64,000 nt of DNA from Cytobacillus dafuensis (lineage in GTDB: Bacteria > Bacillota > Bacilli > Bacillales > Cytobacillaceae): the NCBI RefSeq assembly GCF_007995155.1, contig NZ_CP042593.1, forward strand, positions 4,010,001-4,074,000, read 5' to 3'. Position 1 is the stretch's first letter; each line of letters opens with the position of its first letter. Below, piece by piece: positions 16,702-26,180 of the stretch. A program made the translations under genes and the position numbers. A model generated the notes under the pieces. The model was not told where the DNA came from and did no database searches. It saw only the letters and a program-made list of their open reading frames with translations.

Positions 16702-17482
16702 GATCGATAGTAACCTCCTCTCCTAGGTAAGCCTCGATGACTTTTGGGTGATTACGAATTTCTTCTGGTGTACCTTTGGCAATAAGCTGGCCATGATCTA
16801 ACACATAAATCCTTTCACAAATGCCCATTACCAAATTCATATCATGCTCAATTAATAAAATTGTTAAATTAAATTGTTTTCTTATAAATGCAATTAATTC
16901 CATAAGCTCATGAGTCTCTTGGGGATTCATCCCAGCAGCAGGCTCATCTAGTAATAAAAGCTTCGGTCCTGCAGCTAGTGCTCTTGCAATTTCCAATCTT
17001 CGCTGTTGACCATATGGTAAATTTTTCGCCTTTTCATCTTTAAATGTATCTAATTGGAAAATCTTGAGGAATTCTATCGATTTTTCCTCCATCTCTTTTT
17101 CCCCTGAAAAGTGAGAAGGAAGACGTAGGATCGAGCTAATAATGGAATGCTTTGCTAATGAATGATAAGCCACCTTAACATTGTCCAGCACAGACAATTC
17201 ATTGAAAAGCCTTATATTCTGAAACGTACGACTAATTCCCAGACGTGTAACTTTGTATGGAGGCAGCCCATTTAGACGCTTTCCTTCTAGTAAAATTTCG
17301 CCTTCTGTAGGTACATAGACTCCCGTTAATAAGTTAAAGCTAGTTGTTTTTCCAGCACCGTTCGGCCCGATTAGCCCAACAAGCTCGCCTTGGTGGATTT
17401 CCATACTAAATCCGGAAACAGCTTTTAGTCCACCAAACTGAATGCCAGCATCTTGAACTTGAAGTAAAGGCGTATTCTCCAT
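16694..17482 (-). CDS. livG: Branched-chain amino acid ABC transporter, ATPase LivG
   Basis: 262 residues from the ATG at 17482, with AAAGGAGG upstream (an earlier GTG at 17503 lies before it). Walker A GPNGAGKT, an altered signature LPYGQQRR (not LSGGQ, normal for LivG) and Walker B LLLLDEPAAGMNP are visible, and the C-terminus HPKVIEAYLGEE is typical of the BCA ATPase family. It follows livM by one base. Confidence 0.94.
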   Translation of the reverse strand: MENTPLLQVQDAGIQFGGLKAVSGFSMEIHQGELVGLIGPNGAGKTTSFNLLTGVYVPTEGEILLEGKRLNGLPPYKVTRLGISRTFQNIRLFNELSVLDNVKVAYHSLAKHSIISSILRLPSHFSGEKEMEEKSIEFLKIFQLDTFKDEKAKNLPYGQQRRLEIARALAAGPKLLLLDEPAAGMNPQETHELMELIAFIRKQFNLTILLIEHDMNLVMGICERIYVLDHGQLIAKGTPEEIRNHPKVIEAYLGEEVTIDHA

Positions 17483-17483
17483 A

Positions 17484-18422
17484 CTAATTACCTCCTTTCG
17501 CACTTTTCCACTTGCCGAAGTAATCTGTGATTTCGCGTGTTCCCATCAGTCCTTGTGGACGATATAGCATAACGATAACTAACACAAGACTATACATGAT
17601 CATTCGTGTTTCTGGATAATCTTGCAGGAAGGTAGAAACTAATGTTAAAAGAATAGCTGAAATAACAGCTCCAGATAAGCTTCCAAGTCCCCCTAGAACA
17701 ACGAAAATCAATATGTCAAATGACTTTAAGAACCCGAAGTTTGTCGGCTGAATAATGTAAAAGTTATGTGAATACAATCCTCCAGCAACACCAGCAAAGA
17801 AGGATCCTAACGCAAAAGCAATAACTTTATAATAGGTTGTGTTAATTCCCATTGCATCTGCGGCAATTTCATTTTCCCTAATAGAAATACAAGCACGTCC
17901 ATGCCTCGAATTTGTAAAATTCATAATAACTACAATCGTAATAAATAGACATATGAAAGTATAGGTCCAAGTCGTCAGATGGGAAACCTGCATACCAGCA
18001 GCTCCACCTACATAGTCAATATTTAGGAATACGATCCGAATAATTTCAGCAAAGCCCAATGTTGCAATTGCTAAATAATCACCCTTTAAACGAAGGCTTG
18101 GGATCCCAACTATTAGTCCTGCTAAAGCAGCAACAATCCCACCGGCTATTATGGCCACTGGAAAAGGAAGATGTAATTTCATCGTGAAAATGGCTGAAAT
18201 ATATGCCCCAACTGCTAAAAATCCAGCATGTCCAATTGAGAATTGACCAGTAATACCTATTACTAAATGAAGACTTACTGCCAACATGATGTTTATGCCG
18301 ATAAAGATAAGCGTATTAGAATAAAATGGATTTAAGATTCCGGCACTAATTAGAAATTGAACAGTTCCATATATAACAATTGATACAATCAAAAATAGCC
18401 AAAATCCATTTGCCTTTTTCAT
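17484..18422 (-). CDS. livM: Branched-chain amino acid ABC transporter, permease LivM
   Basis: 312 residues from the ATG at 18422 (AGGTG upstream; the GTG at 18434 overlaps it). About nine hydrophobic segments; GITGQFSIGHAGFLAVGAY and LRLKGDYLAIATLGFAEIIR are conserved LivM signatures. It forms the membrane channel with LivH. Confidence 0.94.
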   Translation of the reverse strand: MKKANGFWLFLIVSIVIYGTVQFLISAGILNPFYSNTLIFIGINIMLAVSLHLVIGITGQFSIGHAGFLAVGAYISAIFTMKLHLPFPVAIIAGGIVAALAGLIVGIPSLRLKGDYLAIATLGFAEIIRIVFLNIDYVGGAAGMQVSHLTTWTYTFICLFITIVVIMNFTNSRHGRACISIRENEIAADAMGINTTYYKVIAFALGSFFAGVAGGLYSHNFYIIQPTNFGFLKSFDILIFVVLGGLGSLSGAVISAILLTLVSTFLQDYPETRMIMYSLVLVIVMLYRPQGLMGTREITDYFGKWKSAKGGN

Positions 18423-18434
18423 ACAATTGCTCAC

Positions 18435-19310
18435 CTACACTTTCTCTCTAGCATTTTTACCGAAGATGCCCGACGGTCTAAATAATAGTATTAAAATAAG
18501 AATGATGAATGCTGCTGCATCTCTCCAAAGTGAAAAGCCTAAAGCACTTACTATCGTCTCTACCACTCCTAGTACAAGCCCACCGACCATGGCTCCTGGA
18601 ATAATACCTATTCCGCCTAAAACAGCGGCTACGAAAGCCTTCAAACCTGGAATGATCCCCATTAAAGGGTCTATTTTCGTATAATAAACACCAAATATTA
18701 CGCCTGCCGCCCCTGCCATAGCAGAACCAATAGCAAAAGTGGCTGAAATTGTATTATTTACATTAATCCCCATCAAACGAGCTGCGTCCATATCATGAGA
18801 TACCGCACGCATGGCCTTACCAATTTTTGTTTTATGAACGATAAATTGCAAAATAAGCATTAGAATAACGGAAACGGAGAGAATTAATAGAGATTGGCTG
18901 CTAATTTGAGCACCAAATAATTCAAAGGATTTGTTTGGCAATACATTCGGATAAGCTTCTGGTTGTGCACCTCGAACATAGATCACTCCATATTCGATCA
19001 GGAGGGAAACACCGATTGCCGTAATTAAAGCGGCAATTCGAGTAGCATTACGTAGACGCTTATAAGCGATTCTCTCAATAAGAACTCCTAATATAGCACA
19101 GACAGTCATGGCCAGTAGTAAAGCCGGGAAAAAACCTAGTCCCCATCCTGTAATAGCATAAAAACCAACAAACGCACCAATCATAAAAACATCGCCATGA
19201 GCAAAGTTAATTAATTTAATAATTCCATAAACCATCGTATAACCTAATGCGATTAACGCATAAATACTGCCGAGTGAAATACCGTTGATTAATTGCTGTA
19301 CCCATTCCAT
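18435..19310 (-). CDS. livH: Branched-chain amino acid ABC transporter, permease LivH
   Basis: 291 residues, ATG with AAAGGAGT upstream. The N-terminus QLINGISLGSIYALIALGYT and INFAHGDVFMIGAF are LivH signatures; eight or so membrane segments. It is separated from livJ by 121 bases holding a terminator-like hairpin and a short fragment of repeat C. Confidence 0.94.
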   Translation of the reverse strand: MEWVQQLINGISLGSIYALIALGYTMVYGIIKLINFAHGDVFMIGAFVGFYAITGWGLGFFPALLLAMTVCAILGVLIERIAYKRLRNATRIAALITAIGVSLLIEYGVIYVRGAQPEAYPNVLPNKSFELFGAQISSQSLLILSVSVILMLILQFIVHKTKIGKAMRAVSHDMDAARLMGINVNNTISATFAIGSAMAGAAGVIFGVYYTKIDPLMGIIPGLKAFVAAVLGGIGIIPGAMVGGLVLGVVETIVSALGFSLWRDAAAFIILILILLFRPSGIFGKNAREKV

Positions 19311-19330
19311 AAACTCTCACTCCTTTTAAG

Positions 19331-19345
19331 AAAAGCGGAAGCGCT
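19331..19345 (+). repeat. Short fragment of repeat C in the livJ-livH gap
   Basis: AAAAGCGGAAGCGCT is the terminal motif of repeat C (compare 11356 and 12159); the remainder of the element is absent or unrecognisable. Confidence 0.5.
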
Positions 19346-19386
19346 GACTTTTCGACATAAAAACTGATATTTCGTACCATTAGGAA

Positions 19387-19416
19387 TAAAAAACGGGAGG
19401 ATAGATAATCCCCCCA
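19387..19416 (-). terminator. Attenuator-like terminator between livJ and livH
   Basis: On the minus strand GGGGGGAT pairs with ATCCTCCC (one mismatch) across a five-base loop and is followed by GTTTTTT. It sits 16 bases after the livJ stop and probably reduces readthrough, giving more binding protein than permease. Confidence 0.75.
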
Positions 19417-19431
19417 TTTCCTTGGTTAATC

Positions 19432-20613
19432 TTAAGGATTAACTTTCGTGTTGAATTTTTGTTTTCCATCAACATACTCTAGAACTGTGGCTGATTTAAT
19501 TAAGTGGTGTTTCTTATCAACAGTGATTGTACCAGTGATTAAAGATAAATCCTTAGTAGCGGCAAGAGCATCCTTAATTTTTACTGAATCAGATGTAGTT
19601 TCGGCGCGTTTCATTGCATCTACTAAAAGGTAAACTGTGTCATATCCAAGTGCGTTAAAGGCATCTGGTGATTTGCCGTTATACTTATCTCCGAAAGCTT
19701 TAACAAACTTTTGAATTGTTGCATCTTGATCTTCAGAAGAATAGTGGTTAATAATGAAAGTGTTATTTAAAGCATCAGCACCAGCTAATTCAACAAGCTT
19801 CGGAGAATCCCAGCCGTCAGCTCCCATTAAAGGAACTGTGATTCCCATTTCTCTAGCTTGCTTAACGATTAGACCTACTTCTTCATAGTATCCAGGAATG
19901 AAAATATATTCTGGATTTGCTGCCTTAATACGAGTTAATGTTGAACGGAAGTCTGTATCCTTAGCAACATACGATTCTTCAGCAACAATTTTACCGCCTG
20001 CAGCTTCGAAAGTTTCTTTAAATGAAGCAGCAAGACCCTTTGCATAATCACTTGCATTATCTGCATAAATAGCTACATTTTTTACCTTTAGATCGTTTAG
20101 AGCAAAGTTAGCTGCAACTGTTCCTTGGAATGGGTCAATAAACGCAGTACGGAATACGAACTCATTTACTGATCCATCCTCTTTTACTGTTACAGTTGGG
20201 CTTGTTCCAGATGGAGAGATAAGTACTGTTTTAGTATCATTAGCAATTTGCGCCTGTGCAACTGTATTACCACTAGTAGCTGCACCAATAATTGCCGTTA
20301 CTTTATCTTTGCTTGTTAATTTAATAGCAGCATTTGTTGCTTCAGGACCATCCGATTTGTTATCTACTTTAATAATTTCTATTTTTTTGCCGTCTACTCC
20401 GCCATTTTTATTGATTTCTTCCACAGCTAGATCGACTCCAGCAGCAATTCCTGATCCATACGACGCAACTGCTCCAGATAATTCTAGATTGGCTCCAATT
20501 TTAATTGTGTCGCCACCACCTGAACTTGTTTCTTTACCTCCACAACCTGCTAATATTCCTGCAACTAATGTTGAAGCCATTAGAACAGAAGTAATTTTTT
20601 TCTTGAAAACCAC
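19432..20613 (-). CDS. Branched-chain amino acid ABC transporter, substrate-binding lipoprotein
   Basis: 393 residues, GTG start with GGGGG upstream. Lipoprotein signal with lipobox LAGC (Cys about 23) and a periplasmic-binding fold of the LivJ family (Peripla_BP_6), with IKIGANLELSG, AAVEEIN-like helix and GYYEEVGLIVKQA. It captures the amino acid outside the membrane and delivers it to LivHM. First gene of the operon, behind a near-consensus promoter and a CodY-like box. Substrate specificity (Leu/Ile/Val against related amides) cannot be read from the sequence. Confidence 0.92.
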   Translation of the reverse strand: MVFKKKITSVLMASTLVAGILAGCGGKETSSGGGDTIKIGANLELSGAVASYGSGIAAGVDLAVEEINKNGGVDGKKIEIIKVDNKSDGPEATNAAIKLTSKDKVTAIIGAATSGNTVAQAQIANDTKTVLISPSGTSPTVTVKEDGSVNEFVFRTAFIDPFQGTVAANFALNDLKVKNVAIYADNASDYAKGLAASFKETFEAAGGKIVAEESYVAKDTDFRSTLTRIKAANPEYIFIPGYYEEVGLIVKQAREMGITVPLMGADGWDSPKLVELAGADALNNTFIINHYSSEDQDATIQKFVKAFGDKYNGKSPDAFNALGYDTVYLLVDAMKRAETTSDSVKIKDALAATKDLSLITGTITVDKKHHLIKSATVLEYVDGKQKFNTKVNP

Positions 20614-20747
20614 TTGTATTCCCCCTTTTCTGATTCTTCAAATAATTTGAAACGTACTAAGGTATTTGTTCGATTATTTTGTGGTTAATCTCCCTTATAC
20701 CCACTTTTGCAGTCAGACTTTCTACCTATATTCTTTTAGGGATTCGA

Positions 20748-20762
20748 AGTTTTCTGACTATT
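20748..20762 (-). promoter_or_regulatory. Candidate CodY box downstream of the liv promoter
   Basis: AATAGTCAGAAAACT on the minus strand matches the CodY consensus AATTTTCnGAAAATT at all but three positions. It lies about 10-25 bases after the predicted start point, where CodY could block transcription when branched-chain amino acids are plentiful. Confidence 0.5.
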
Positions 20763-20779
20763 TAATATAATATAAAGCT

Positions 20780-20808
20780 AGTATATTATTTTTAGATTAG
20801 TCTGTCAA
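20780..20808 (-). promoter_or_regulatory. Sigma-A promoter of the liv operon
   Basis: TTGACA (20803-20808), a 17-base spacer and TATACT (20780-20785) on the minus strand, about 170 bases before the livJ-like start codon. Confidence 0.8.
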
Positions 20809-21030
20809 AACATTATTTTAGGAAAAATAATATTTTTCTAAATCTTCTTAATAAAAAAGGGATAGTATAGAAAAATCATAGACTCACCGCTATGTGAATG
20901 AAAGGCTCAAAATTATTCTCATTTTATTATTATACTAATTATCATTCTTACAAAAATGGAGTTTCAAAGGATTATTATGACTATATTTATAAAAAAATGA
21001 GTATATGCTAACAAATTTATTTTTTCTATT

Positions 21031-21059
21031 AAAAAAGCTTTCCCTAAATAGAGAAAGCC
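21031..21059 (-). terminator. Intrinsic terminator after the HD-GYP gene
   Basis: On the minus strand GGCTTTCTC pairs with GGGAAAGCT and is followed by TTTTTTA; 55 bases after the stop codon. Confidence 0.75.
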
Positions 21060-21114
21060 TACTACAACTTTATTCAATGTGTATTTCCTGCTAAAATAGC
21101 AAACAATATTCTCA

Positions 21115-22200
21115 TTAAAATGCAGTATCACAGCTTAGAATCATTAGGTTTAGTTCCTTCTTTAAATCTACTTCATACGGAGCAACTCTCTCTTCATTTT
21201 GCTCCAAAATTCTTATTATTGGTCTATCACCATATCCAGTATTTTGTCCTGAAACGATCCCTTTACGTCCATCATTAAGTTCTACTGTAATACCAACTGG
21301 ATATATCGCAACAGCTAAGCGAAAGGCTTCAACTATTTTCTGGTCAAATAATGTCCCTGATCCTCCGTAAAGAATTTCCAAGCCTTCATGTGGAAGCATT
21401 GCTCTCCTATATACTCGATTCGATGTAACTGCATCAAACACATCAGCAACAGCAATAATTTTCCCAAAATAATGAATTTCAGTTCCCATTATTCCTCTTG
21501 GATAACCAGTACCATTAATCCGCTCATGATGCTGATAGGCACAATGTGCGACTAGTAGTGGAATCGTCTGTACCTTTCTTAAAATTTCAAAGCCTTCTTC
21601 CGCATGTTTTTTGATCGACTCATACTCATCTTTAGTTAATTGATTTGGCTTCAATAAAACATCTAAAGGAACCTTAAGTTTCCCAATATCATGGAATATT
21701 GCACCAAGTCCTAAAATTTCAAGCTCCTTTGGCGAAAGTTTCAATTCCATTCCGATTGCTAAGGAATATAACGTGACATTCAATGAATGAGTAAAAATAT
21801 AATTATCGTATGTAAATGCATCCGAAAGTAAATTTAATAATTCATTTTTACTTTTTATTTCTTCAAGGAGAGAACGAACTAATTGAGAAAAACGCTTTGA
21901 AGTTTTTTCAACAACAAAGGAGCTGGATAGCTTTTTTTCTTTTTGAATATCATGAAATGTTGTAAAGATGGTCTGAATTGCTTCTCTTCGAAGGGAATCA
22001 GAAAGTGTTCCTTCACATATAATATCCTCTGTCTGGCTATCTTTTATATAAACATAACTAATCCCTAGATCTTGAAGACGCTGAATGATGCCCTCCTTTA
22101 ATACCATTCCTACATTTAGCAATATTTGTCCCTTTTCATTGTATATCGCTTTAGCAAGGACTGAACCTGCTTCCACCGATGCTGTTGTCACTAATCTCAT
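21115..22200 (-). CDS. HD-GYP domain protein, probable c-di-GMP phosphodiesterase
   Basis: 361 residues. The N-terminal ~60 residues look like the DUF3391-type domain that often precedes HD-GYP. The catalytic part has H in FTHSLNVT, HDIGKLKVP (about 175-183), a following KHAEEG, then HHERINGTGYP (about 222-232) with the GYP signature, and ADVFDA with Asp. These residues bind a bi- or tri-iron centre that hydrolyses c-di-GMP. No membrane segments. With the EAL protein at 9887 it makes two c-di-GMP-degrading proteins in the window and no intact cyclase. Confidence 0.88.
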   Translation of the reverse strand: MRLVTTASVEAGSVLAKAIYNEKGQILLNVGMVLKEGIIQRLQDLGISYVYIKDSQTEDIICEGTLSDSLRREAIQTIFTTFHDIQKEKKLSSSFVVEKTSKRFSQLVRSLLEEIKSKNELLNLLSDAFTYDNYIFTHSLNVTLYSLAIGMELKLSPKELEILGLGAIFHDIGKLKVPLDVLLKPNQLTKDEYESIKKHAEEGFEILRKVQTIPLLVAHCAYQHHERINGTGYPRGIMGTEIHYFGKIIAVADVFDAVTSNRVYRRAMLPHEGLEILYGGSGTLFDQKIVEAFRLAVAIYPVGITVELNDGRKGIVSGQNTGYGDRPIIRILEQNEERVAPYEVDLKKELNLMILSCDTAF

Positions 22201-22520
22201 GAATTACACCTATTTCATATGCAAAGTTTTCATCTTTAAATTGAAACAATCATCCATCATTTCCAATAATTTTATAAAGATTTTTCTACTTTTTACGACA
22301 ATTTTCCTATTGATTCTACATTAACCTTTTTTCTATTAAAATTTCAACCTACAATAGTCCTTTTTTACAAAAAATAATGTTAGTATTTTTGATGACGGTA
22401 CAATAATAGAAAGTAATAATTTCTTCATAATTCCACCAATTATTCTATTTTCTTAAGCAATAAAGATCGGGAATGGACAACATCACGCCGAGGACAATTT
22501 TATAATTAGGATGATGTAAT
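22201..22520. other. Intergenic region between divergent HD-GYP and unknown membrane protein genes
   Basis: AT-rich; promoters for both neighbours must lie here, but I see no clear elements, repeats or structured RNA. Confidence 0.4.
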
Positions 22521-23255
22521 TTGAAAAGTATAATAATGGTAATCATAGGTTTGCTGGTTTTCTCAACTGTAACACCAGCTAGTGCCGAAAGTGATATCCC
22601 GCAAGGCGCTCAGCAATTTGCGGATAGCTTTTTCTTGGATATTGTTAAAGAACACGTACATGCAGCACATGCGGGTAACTTTAACCTAAATCCAAATTCT
22701 GAAAATATTACTTTTGGGTCCCTGCATCACAGGTATACATTGTCTGAAGAATTCGTTAAGAGCAATATCGCCGTTGAAACAGGAATTATTAGTTCAAAAG
22801 AATATATTTCTGTAGTATATCAAGATGGCAAACCCGTAAATGTAATCGGGACTTACGAAAATGAAGCTGGAGTGTTTGCGTTATCCACTTTTGGTTATGG
22901 ATTGGAATTGGCTAAGAAACTGGATAATTTAAAAGAAGATGAAAAGATACTTTATGAAGCTCCTATAGATGCTTGGTACATCTATAACGGGAAAAGTGTA
23001 AGACCTTTAACAGCTTCAGCTGCAATGCTAATGAATGAGGAAAAGAATGTTAAAGATTTTCAAAAAGTAATATACGAAAGATACAAGAATGAGGATAATA
23101 ACCCTGAAATGGGCGGCGGGATCAGTATTACTGGAAGTGACGAAAGCACCAGTAGTTTTAAGAGTATCATACTCTATTTTGTTATTGGCGTATTAGGAGT
23201 TGCTGTTCTAGTATTGTTCTTTATCAACCGAAGACTTAAAAATAAGCAAATGTAA
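22521..23255 (+). CDS. Membrane-anchored exported protein of unknown function
   Basis: 244 residues, TTG start with AGGATG upstream. An N-terminal signal peptide ends at ASA-E (about 20-22); a single membrane helix near 215-235 is followed by a basic tail NRRLKNKQM, so the bulk faces outward. The ectodomain has an unusual HVHAAHAGNFNLNP segment (about 43-56) and several aromatic residues but no motif I recognise. A Gly/Ser linker (GGGISITGSDESTSS) precedes the anchor. It is a single-gene unit closed by a strong terminator, so it is a real gene. No function assigned. Confidence 0.75.
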   Translation: MKSIIMVIIGLLVFSTVTPASAESDIPQGAQQFADSFFLDIVKEHVHAAHAGNFNLNPNSENITFGSLHHRYTLSEEFVKSNIAVETGIISSKEYISVVYQDGKPVNVIGTYENEAGVFALSTFGYGLELAKKLDNLKEDEKILYEAPIDAWYIYNGKSVRPLTASAAMLMNEEKNVKDFQKVIYERYKNEDNNPEMGGGISITGSDESTSSFKSIILYFVIGVLGVAVLVLFFINRRLKNKQM

Positions 23256-23259
23256 TATC

Positions 23260-23302
23260 GAAAGAAGTACAGCCTGATCACTTAAGCTGTACTTCTTTCA
23301 AC
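23260..23302. terminator. Long hairpin terminator between converging genes
   Basis: GAAAGAAGTACAGC (23260-23273) pairs perfectly with GCTGTACTTCTTTC (23286-23299). It serves the unknown plus-strand gene and yunC on the minus strand. Confidence 0.8.
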
Positions 23303-23341
23303 TTAAATATTTATTTTATAAATTCAGGCTTTAAATCATAC

Positions 23342-23644
23342 CTATAGCATCTTTAGAAGTGCTTCTTTTCCTATCATTCCTTTGTATATACCTAAAGCTT
23401 CAGCTTCATAGGTGACAGATTCAAGTGGAGCATCAAGGAGCTGTTCAATAGTTTTTACGCCTACTGCTCTGCCTGCAATCACTTTGCGATCCTTTAGCTT
23501 CTCATTTAACAATGTGACATCAAGAGCGCCGCACATTATATATCCTTTATCATTTGTAACAACAAGTAAAGTTGTTTTGGGTAGTTGTACGGAAACACTT
23601 AAAAAGGTATGTCCTTGTATGTCTATCGGTTTCAAGTCAATCAA
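23342..23644 (-). CDS. yunC: DUF1805 protein YunC
   Basis: 100 residues. The sequence LPKTTLLVVTNDKGYIMCGALDV followed by GRAVGVKTIEQLLDAPLESVT matches YunC of the DUF1805 family. The fold is known but no reaction is agreed. In B. subtilis yunC lies close to lytH (yunA) and yunF; here a transport operon and other genes have been placed between. Confidence 0.9.
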   Translation of the reverse strand: MIDLKPIDIQGHTFLSVSVQLPKTTLLVVTNDKGYIMCGALDVTLLNEKLKDRKVIAGRAVGVKTIEQLLDAPLESVTYEAEALGIYKGMIGKEALLKML

Positions 23645-23763
23645 CAGATGAACACTCCTTTCCCTTCCTTTACAAAGTATGCAAAATAATAAAAAAGAGT
23701 GTATTCATCTAGAATCGGGAAAACATTAAGGGAAAACCACTAATACTCAAAAACATTCTGGCG

Positions 23764-24609
23764 TTAAAATAAATTCATCTGTCTCGGTGCTAAGTCTTCA
23801 TATTGTATATTTAATATATTGATTAACTGTTTTGCATTGTCGGCAGCGTCACCACCAGAATTATTGTTAAAGACGACATAAACATTCTTACACGTTTTTT
23901 CAAGTTTCGATAGATGCATAGCCCACTCTGATAGCTCCTGATGATTATATCGGTATAAATATCTGACTTCCCGCCAGTTCTCAGCATTTTTCTTTTGCCA
24001 TCCATGAACATTTCTGCCGTGAAAACGGACTAAAACCTTTTCTTCATTCGTTGGCACTAAAACTGTAGGAACCGAGCCCTCTCCAGATTGTGGTTCATCA
24101 CAAATACTATGTATCCAGTTCTCATCCTTCATAAATTGGATCGTCTTATCCCTATATTCTTTTTTAAACCATGATTGGTGACGGAATTCTAATGCACATG
24201 GTATATCTGTCATCTGTTCTTTACACCAACGCAAGTAGTCTACATTTTGTTTTTTACAATCAAACCATGGTGGAAATTGAAAGAGCACCATTGCAAGTTT
24301 GTTTGACTCTATATATGGATGCAGTGAATCTTTAAAGGCAGCAAACATTTCGTTCTTATCTTGAAAAGGAATTTCGCCTCTTTCATGTCCCGTCATTCCT
24401 TGGTAGGCTTTAACAATAAATTGAAAAGAATTCGGTGTATCTTTAACCCATTTCTCAGAATTCCGTTTGGGCTGGACAGCATAAAAGGTTGAATCCACCT
24501 CAACCGTTGGGAAAAAACCGCCATATTCCTTTAATTTACCTCGAGGGGAAATTGGATTTGAATATAAGCTATCATGATCCCCCCAACCCGTAACACCGAT
24601 TAATATCAT
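23764..24609 (-). CDS. yunF: DUF72 family protein YunF
   Basis: 281 residues from the ATG at 24609, nine bases after GGAGG (a TTG at 24618 lies within the spacer). ILIGVTGWGDHDSLY at the start, EVDSTFYAVQ, FIVKAYQGMTGH and FNNNSGGDAADNAKQL near the end are the DUF72 (TIM-barrel) signatures. No enzymatic activity is established. Confidence 0.9.
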   Translation of the reverse strand: MILIGVTGWGDHDSLYSNPISPRGKLKEYGGFFPTVEVDSTFYAVQPKRNSEKWVKDTPNSFQFIVKAYQGMTGHERGEIPFQDKNEMFAAFKDSLHPYIESNKLAMVLFQFPPWFDCKKQNVDYLRWCKEQMTDIPCALEFRHQSWFKKEYRDKTIQFMKDENWIHSICDEPQSGEGSVPTVLVPTNEEKVLVRFHGRNVHGWQKKNAENWREVRYLYRYNHQELSEWAMHLSKLEKTCKNVYVVFNNNSGGDAADNAKQLINILNIQYEDLAPRQMNLF

Positions 24610-24684
24610 GAAAACCAACCTCCAATTTGAGGGTAAACATTCTTGAACCAGTATGATCGAACGTGATTGTAATAAAGGCTAAAC

Positions 24685-24715
24685 AAATATCCGCTCACCG
24701 TTACTGGTGAGCGGA
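24685..24715 (-). terminator. Terminator of the suf operon
   Basis: TCCGCTCACC (24690-24699) and GGTGAGCGGA (24706-24715) form a perfect 10-bp stem; the minus-strand side continues TATTTGTTT. It begins 14 bases after the sufB stop. Confidence 0.88.
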
Positions 24716-24728
24716 CATTTGAATTATA

Positions 24729-26126
24729 TTAACCAATAGAGCCTTCCATCTCGAACTTGATCAGACGGTTCATTTCTACCGCATATTCCATTGGAAGTTC
24801 TTTCGTAAATGGCTCGATGAAGCCCATTACGATCATTTCCGTTGCTTCTTCCTCAGAAATTCCACGGCTCATGAGATAGAATAATTGCTCTTCAGAAACC
24901 TTTGAAACCTTCGCTTCATGCTCTAATGAGATGTTATCATTCATGATTTCGTTATATGGAATTGTATCTGAAGTTGACTGATTATCCATAATTAACGTAT
25001 CACATTCGATATTAGCACGGGCACCATCCGCTTTTCGTCCGAATTGAACGATACCACGATATGTTACTTTACCACCTTGCTTAGAAATCGATTTTGATAC
25101 GATCGTAGAAGAAGTGTTTGGAGCAAGGTGAATCATTTTTGCTCCAGCATCCTGGTGCTGACCTTTACCTGCTAACGCGATGGAAAGGGTCATACCACGA
25201 GCACCTTCTCCTTTTAAAATAACTGCTGGATATTTCATTGTTAATTTCGAACCGATGTTACCATCAATCCATTCCATTGTCGCATTCGCTTCACAAATAG
25301 CACGCTTAGTAACAAGGTTATACACGTTGTTTGCCCAGTTTTGGATGGTTGTATAACGGCAGTAAGCATCCTTCTTGATGATGATTTCTACAACAGCACT
25401 GTGAAGAGAGTTTGTTGTGTAAACAGGAGCTGTACAGCCCTCTACATAGTGAACATGAGCGCCTTCATCAACGATAATAAGCGTACGTTCAAACTGACCC
25501 ATATTTTCTGAGTTAATACGGAAGTATGCCTGTAATGGTGTTTCCACTTTAATTCCTTTAGGAACATAAATGAAAGATCCACCAGACCAAACAGCTGAGT
25601 TTAATGCAGCAAACTTGTTATCTGTTGGAGGAATTACCTTCGCCCAATGCTCACGGAAAATATCTTCATTTTCACGTAATGCAGAATCCGTATCTTTAAA
25701 TACGATTCCTTGTGCTTCTAAATCTTCCTGCATGTTATGGTAAACAACCTCAGATTCATATTGAGCAGAAACCCCTGCTAAATACTTTTGCTCTGCTTCA
25801 GGGATTCCAAGCTTATCAAATGTTTGTTTAATTTCCTCTGGTACTTCATCCCATGACCGCTCTGTTTTCTCAGATGGTTTAACATAATACGTAATTTCAT
25901 CAAAGTTCAATGACGCTAAATCTCCGCCCCATTGCGGCATTGGCATGTTGTAGAAATGCTCTAATGATTTCAAACGGAAGTCTAGCATCCACTGTGGCTC
26001 TTCCTTCATTTTTGAAATTTCTTCAACAATTTCTCTCGTCAAACCGCGTTTTGAGCGGAAAATGGAAACGTCTTTATCGGCAAATCCATATTTGTAATCG
26101 CCGATTTCAGGCATTTTTTTTGCCAT
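24729..26126 (-). CDS. sufB: Fe-S cluster assembly scaffold SufB
   Basis: 465 residues from the ATG at 26126, with AAGGAGGAA upstream; the open frame continues 14 codons further without a ribosome site. SufB forms the SufBC2D scaffold on which nascent [4Fe-4S] clusters are built and passed on. The N-terminal [19 protein letters not shown] and C-terminal [16 protein letters not shown] are typical. Last gene of sufCDSUB, separated from sufU by 298 bases that hold repeat A2, while the other junctions in the operon are tight or overlap. Confidence 0.95.
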   Translation of the reverse strand: MAKKMPEIGDYKYGFADKDVSIFRSKRGLTREIVEEISKMKEEPQWMLDFRLKSLEHFYNMPMPQWGGDLASLNFDEITYYVKPSEKTERSWDEVPEEIKQTFDKLGIPEAEQKYLAGVSAQYESEVVYHNMQEDLEAQGIVFKDTDSALRENEDIFREHWAKVIPPTDNKFAALNSAVWSGGSFIYVPKGIKVETPLQAYFRINSENMGQFERTLIIVDEGAHVHYVEGCTAPVYTTNSLHSAVVEIIIKKDAYCRYTTIQNWANNVYNLVTKRAICEANATMEWIDGNIGSKLTMKYPAVILKGEGARGMTLSIALAGKGQHQDAGAKMIHLAPNTSSTIVSKSISKQGGKVTYRGIVQFGRKADGARANIECDTLIMDNQSTSDTIPYNEIMNDNISLEHEAKVSKVSEEQLFYLMSRGISEEEATEMIVMGFIEPFTKELPMEYAVEMNRLIKFEMEGSIG

Positions 26127-26180
26127 CGTCGTATTCCTCCTTAAAAGTGTCCAGAACGTGCAAGACACTTACATAATTGT

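Larger units (their letters stand above)
20614..21114. other. Intergenic region with leader of the liv operon
   Basis: No gene seen. It contains the liv promoter (20780-20808), a CodY-like box (20748-20762), a leader of about 160 bases in which AGTCAGA and TCTGACT can pair, and the HD-GYP terminator (21031-21059). The stretch 20830-21030 is AT-rich and otherwise empty. Confidence 0.6.

Noticed and set aside
20614..20780. T-box leader for the branched-chain amino acid operon
   Set aside because: No AGGGTGGnACCGCG motif or terminator next to the livJ-like gene start.
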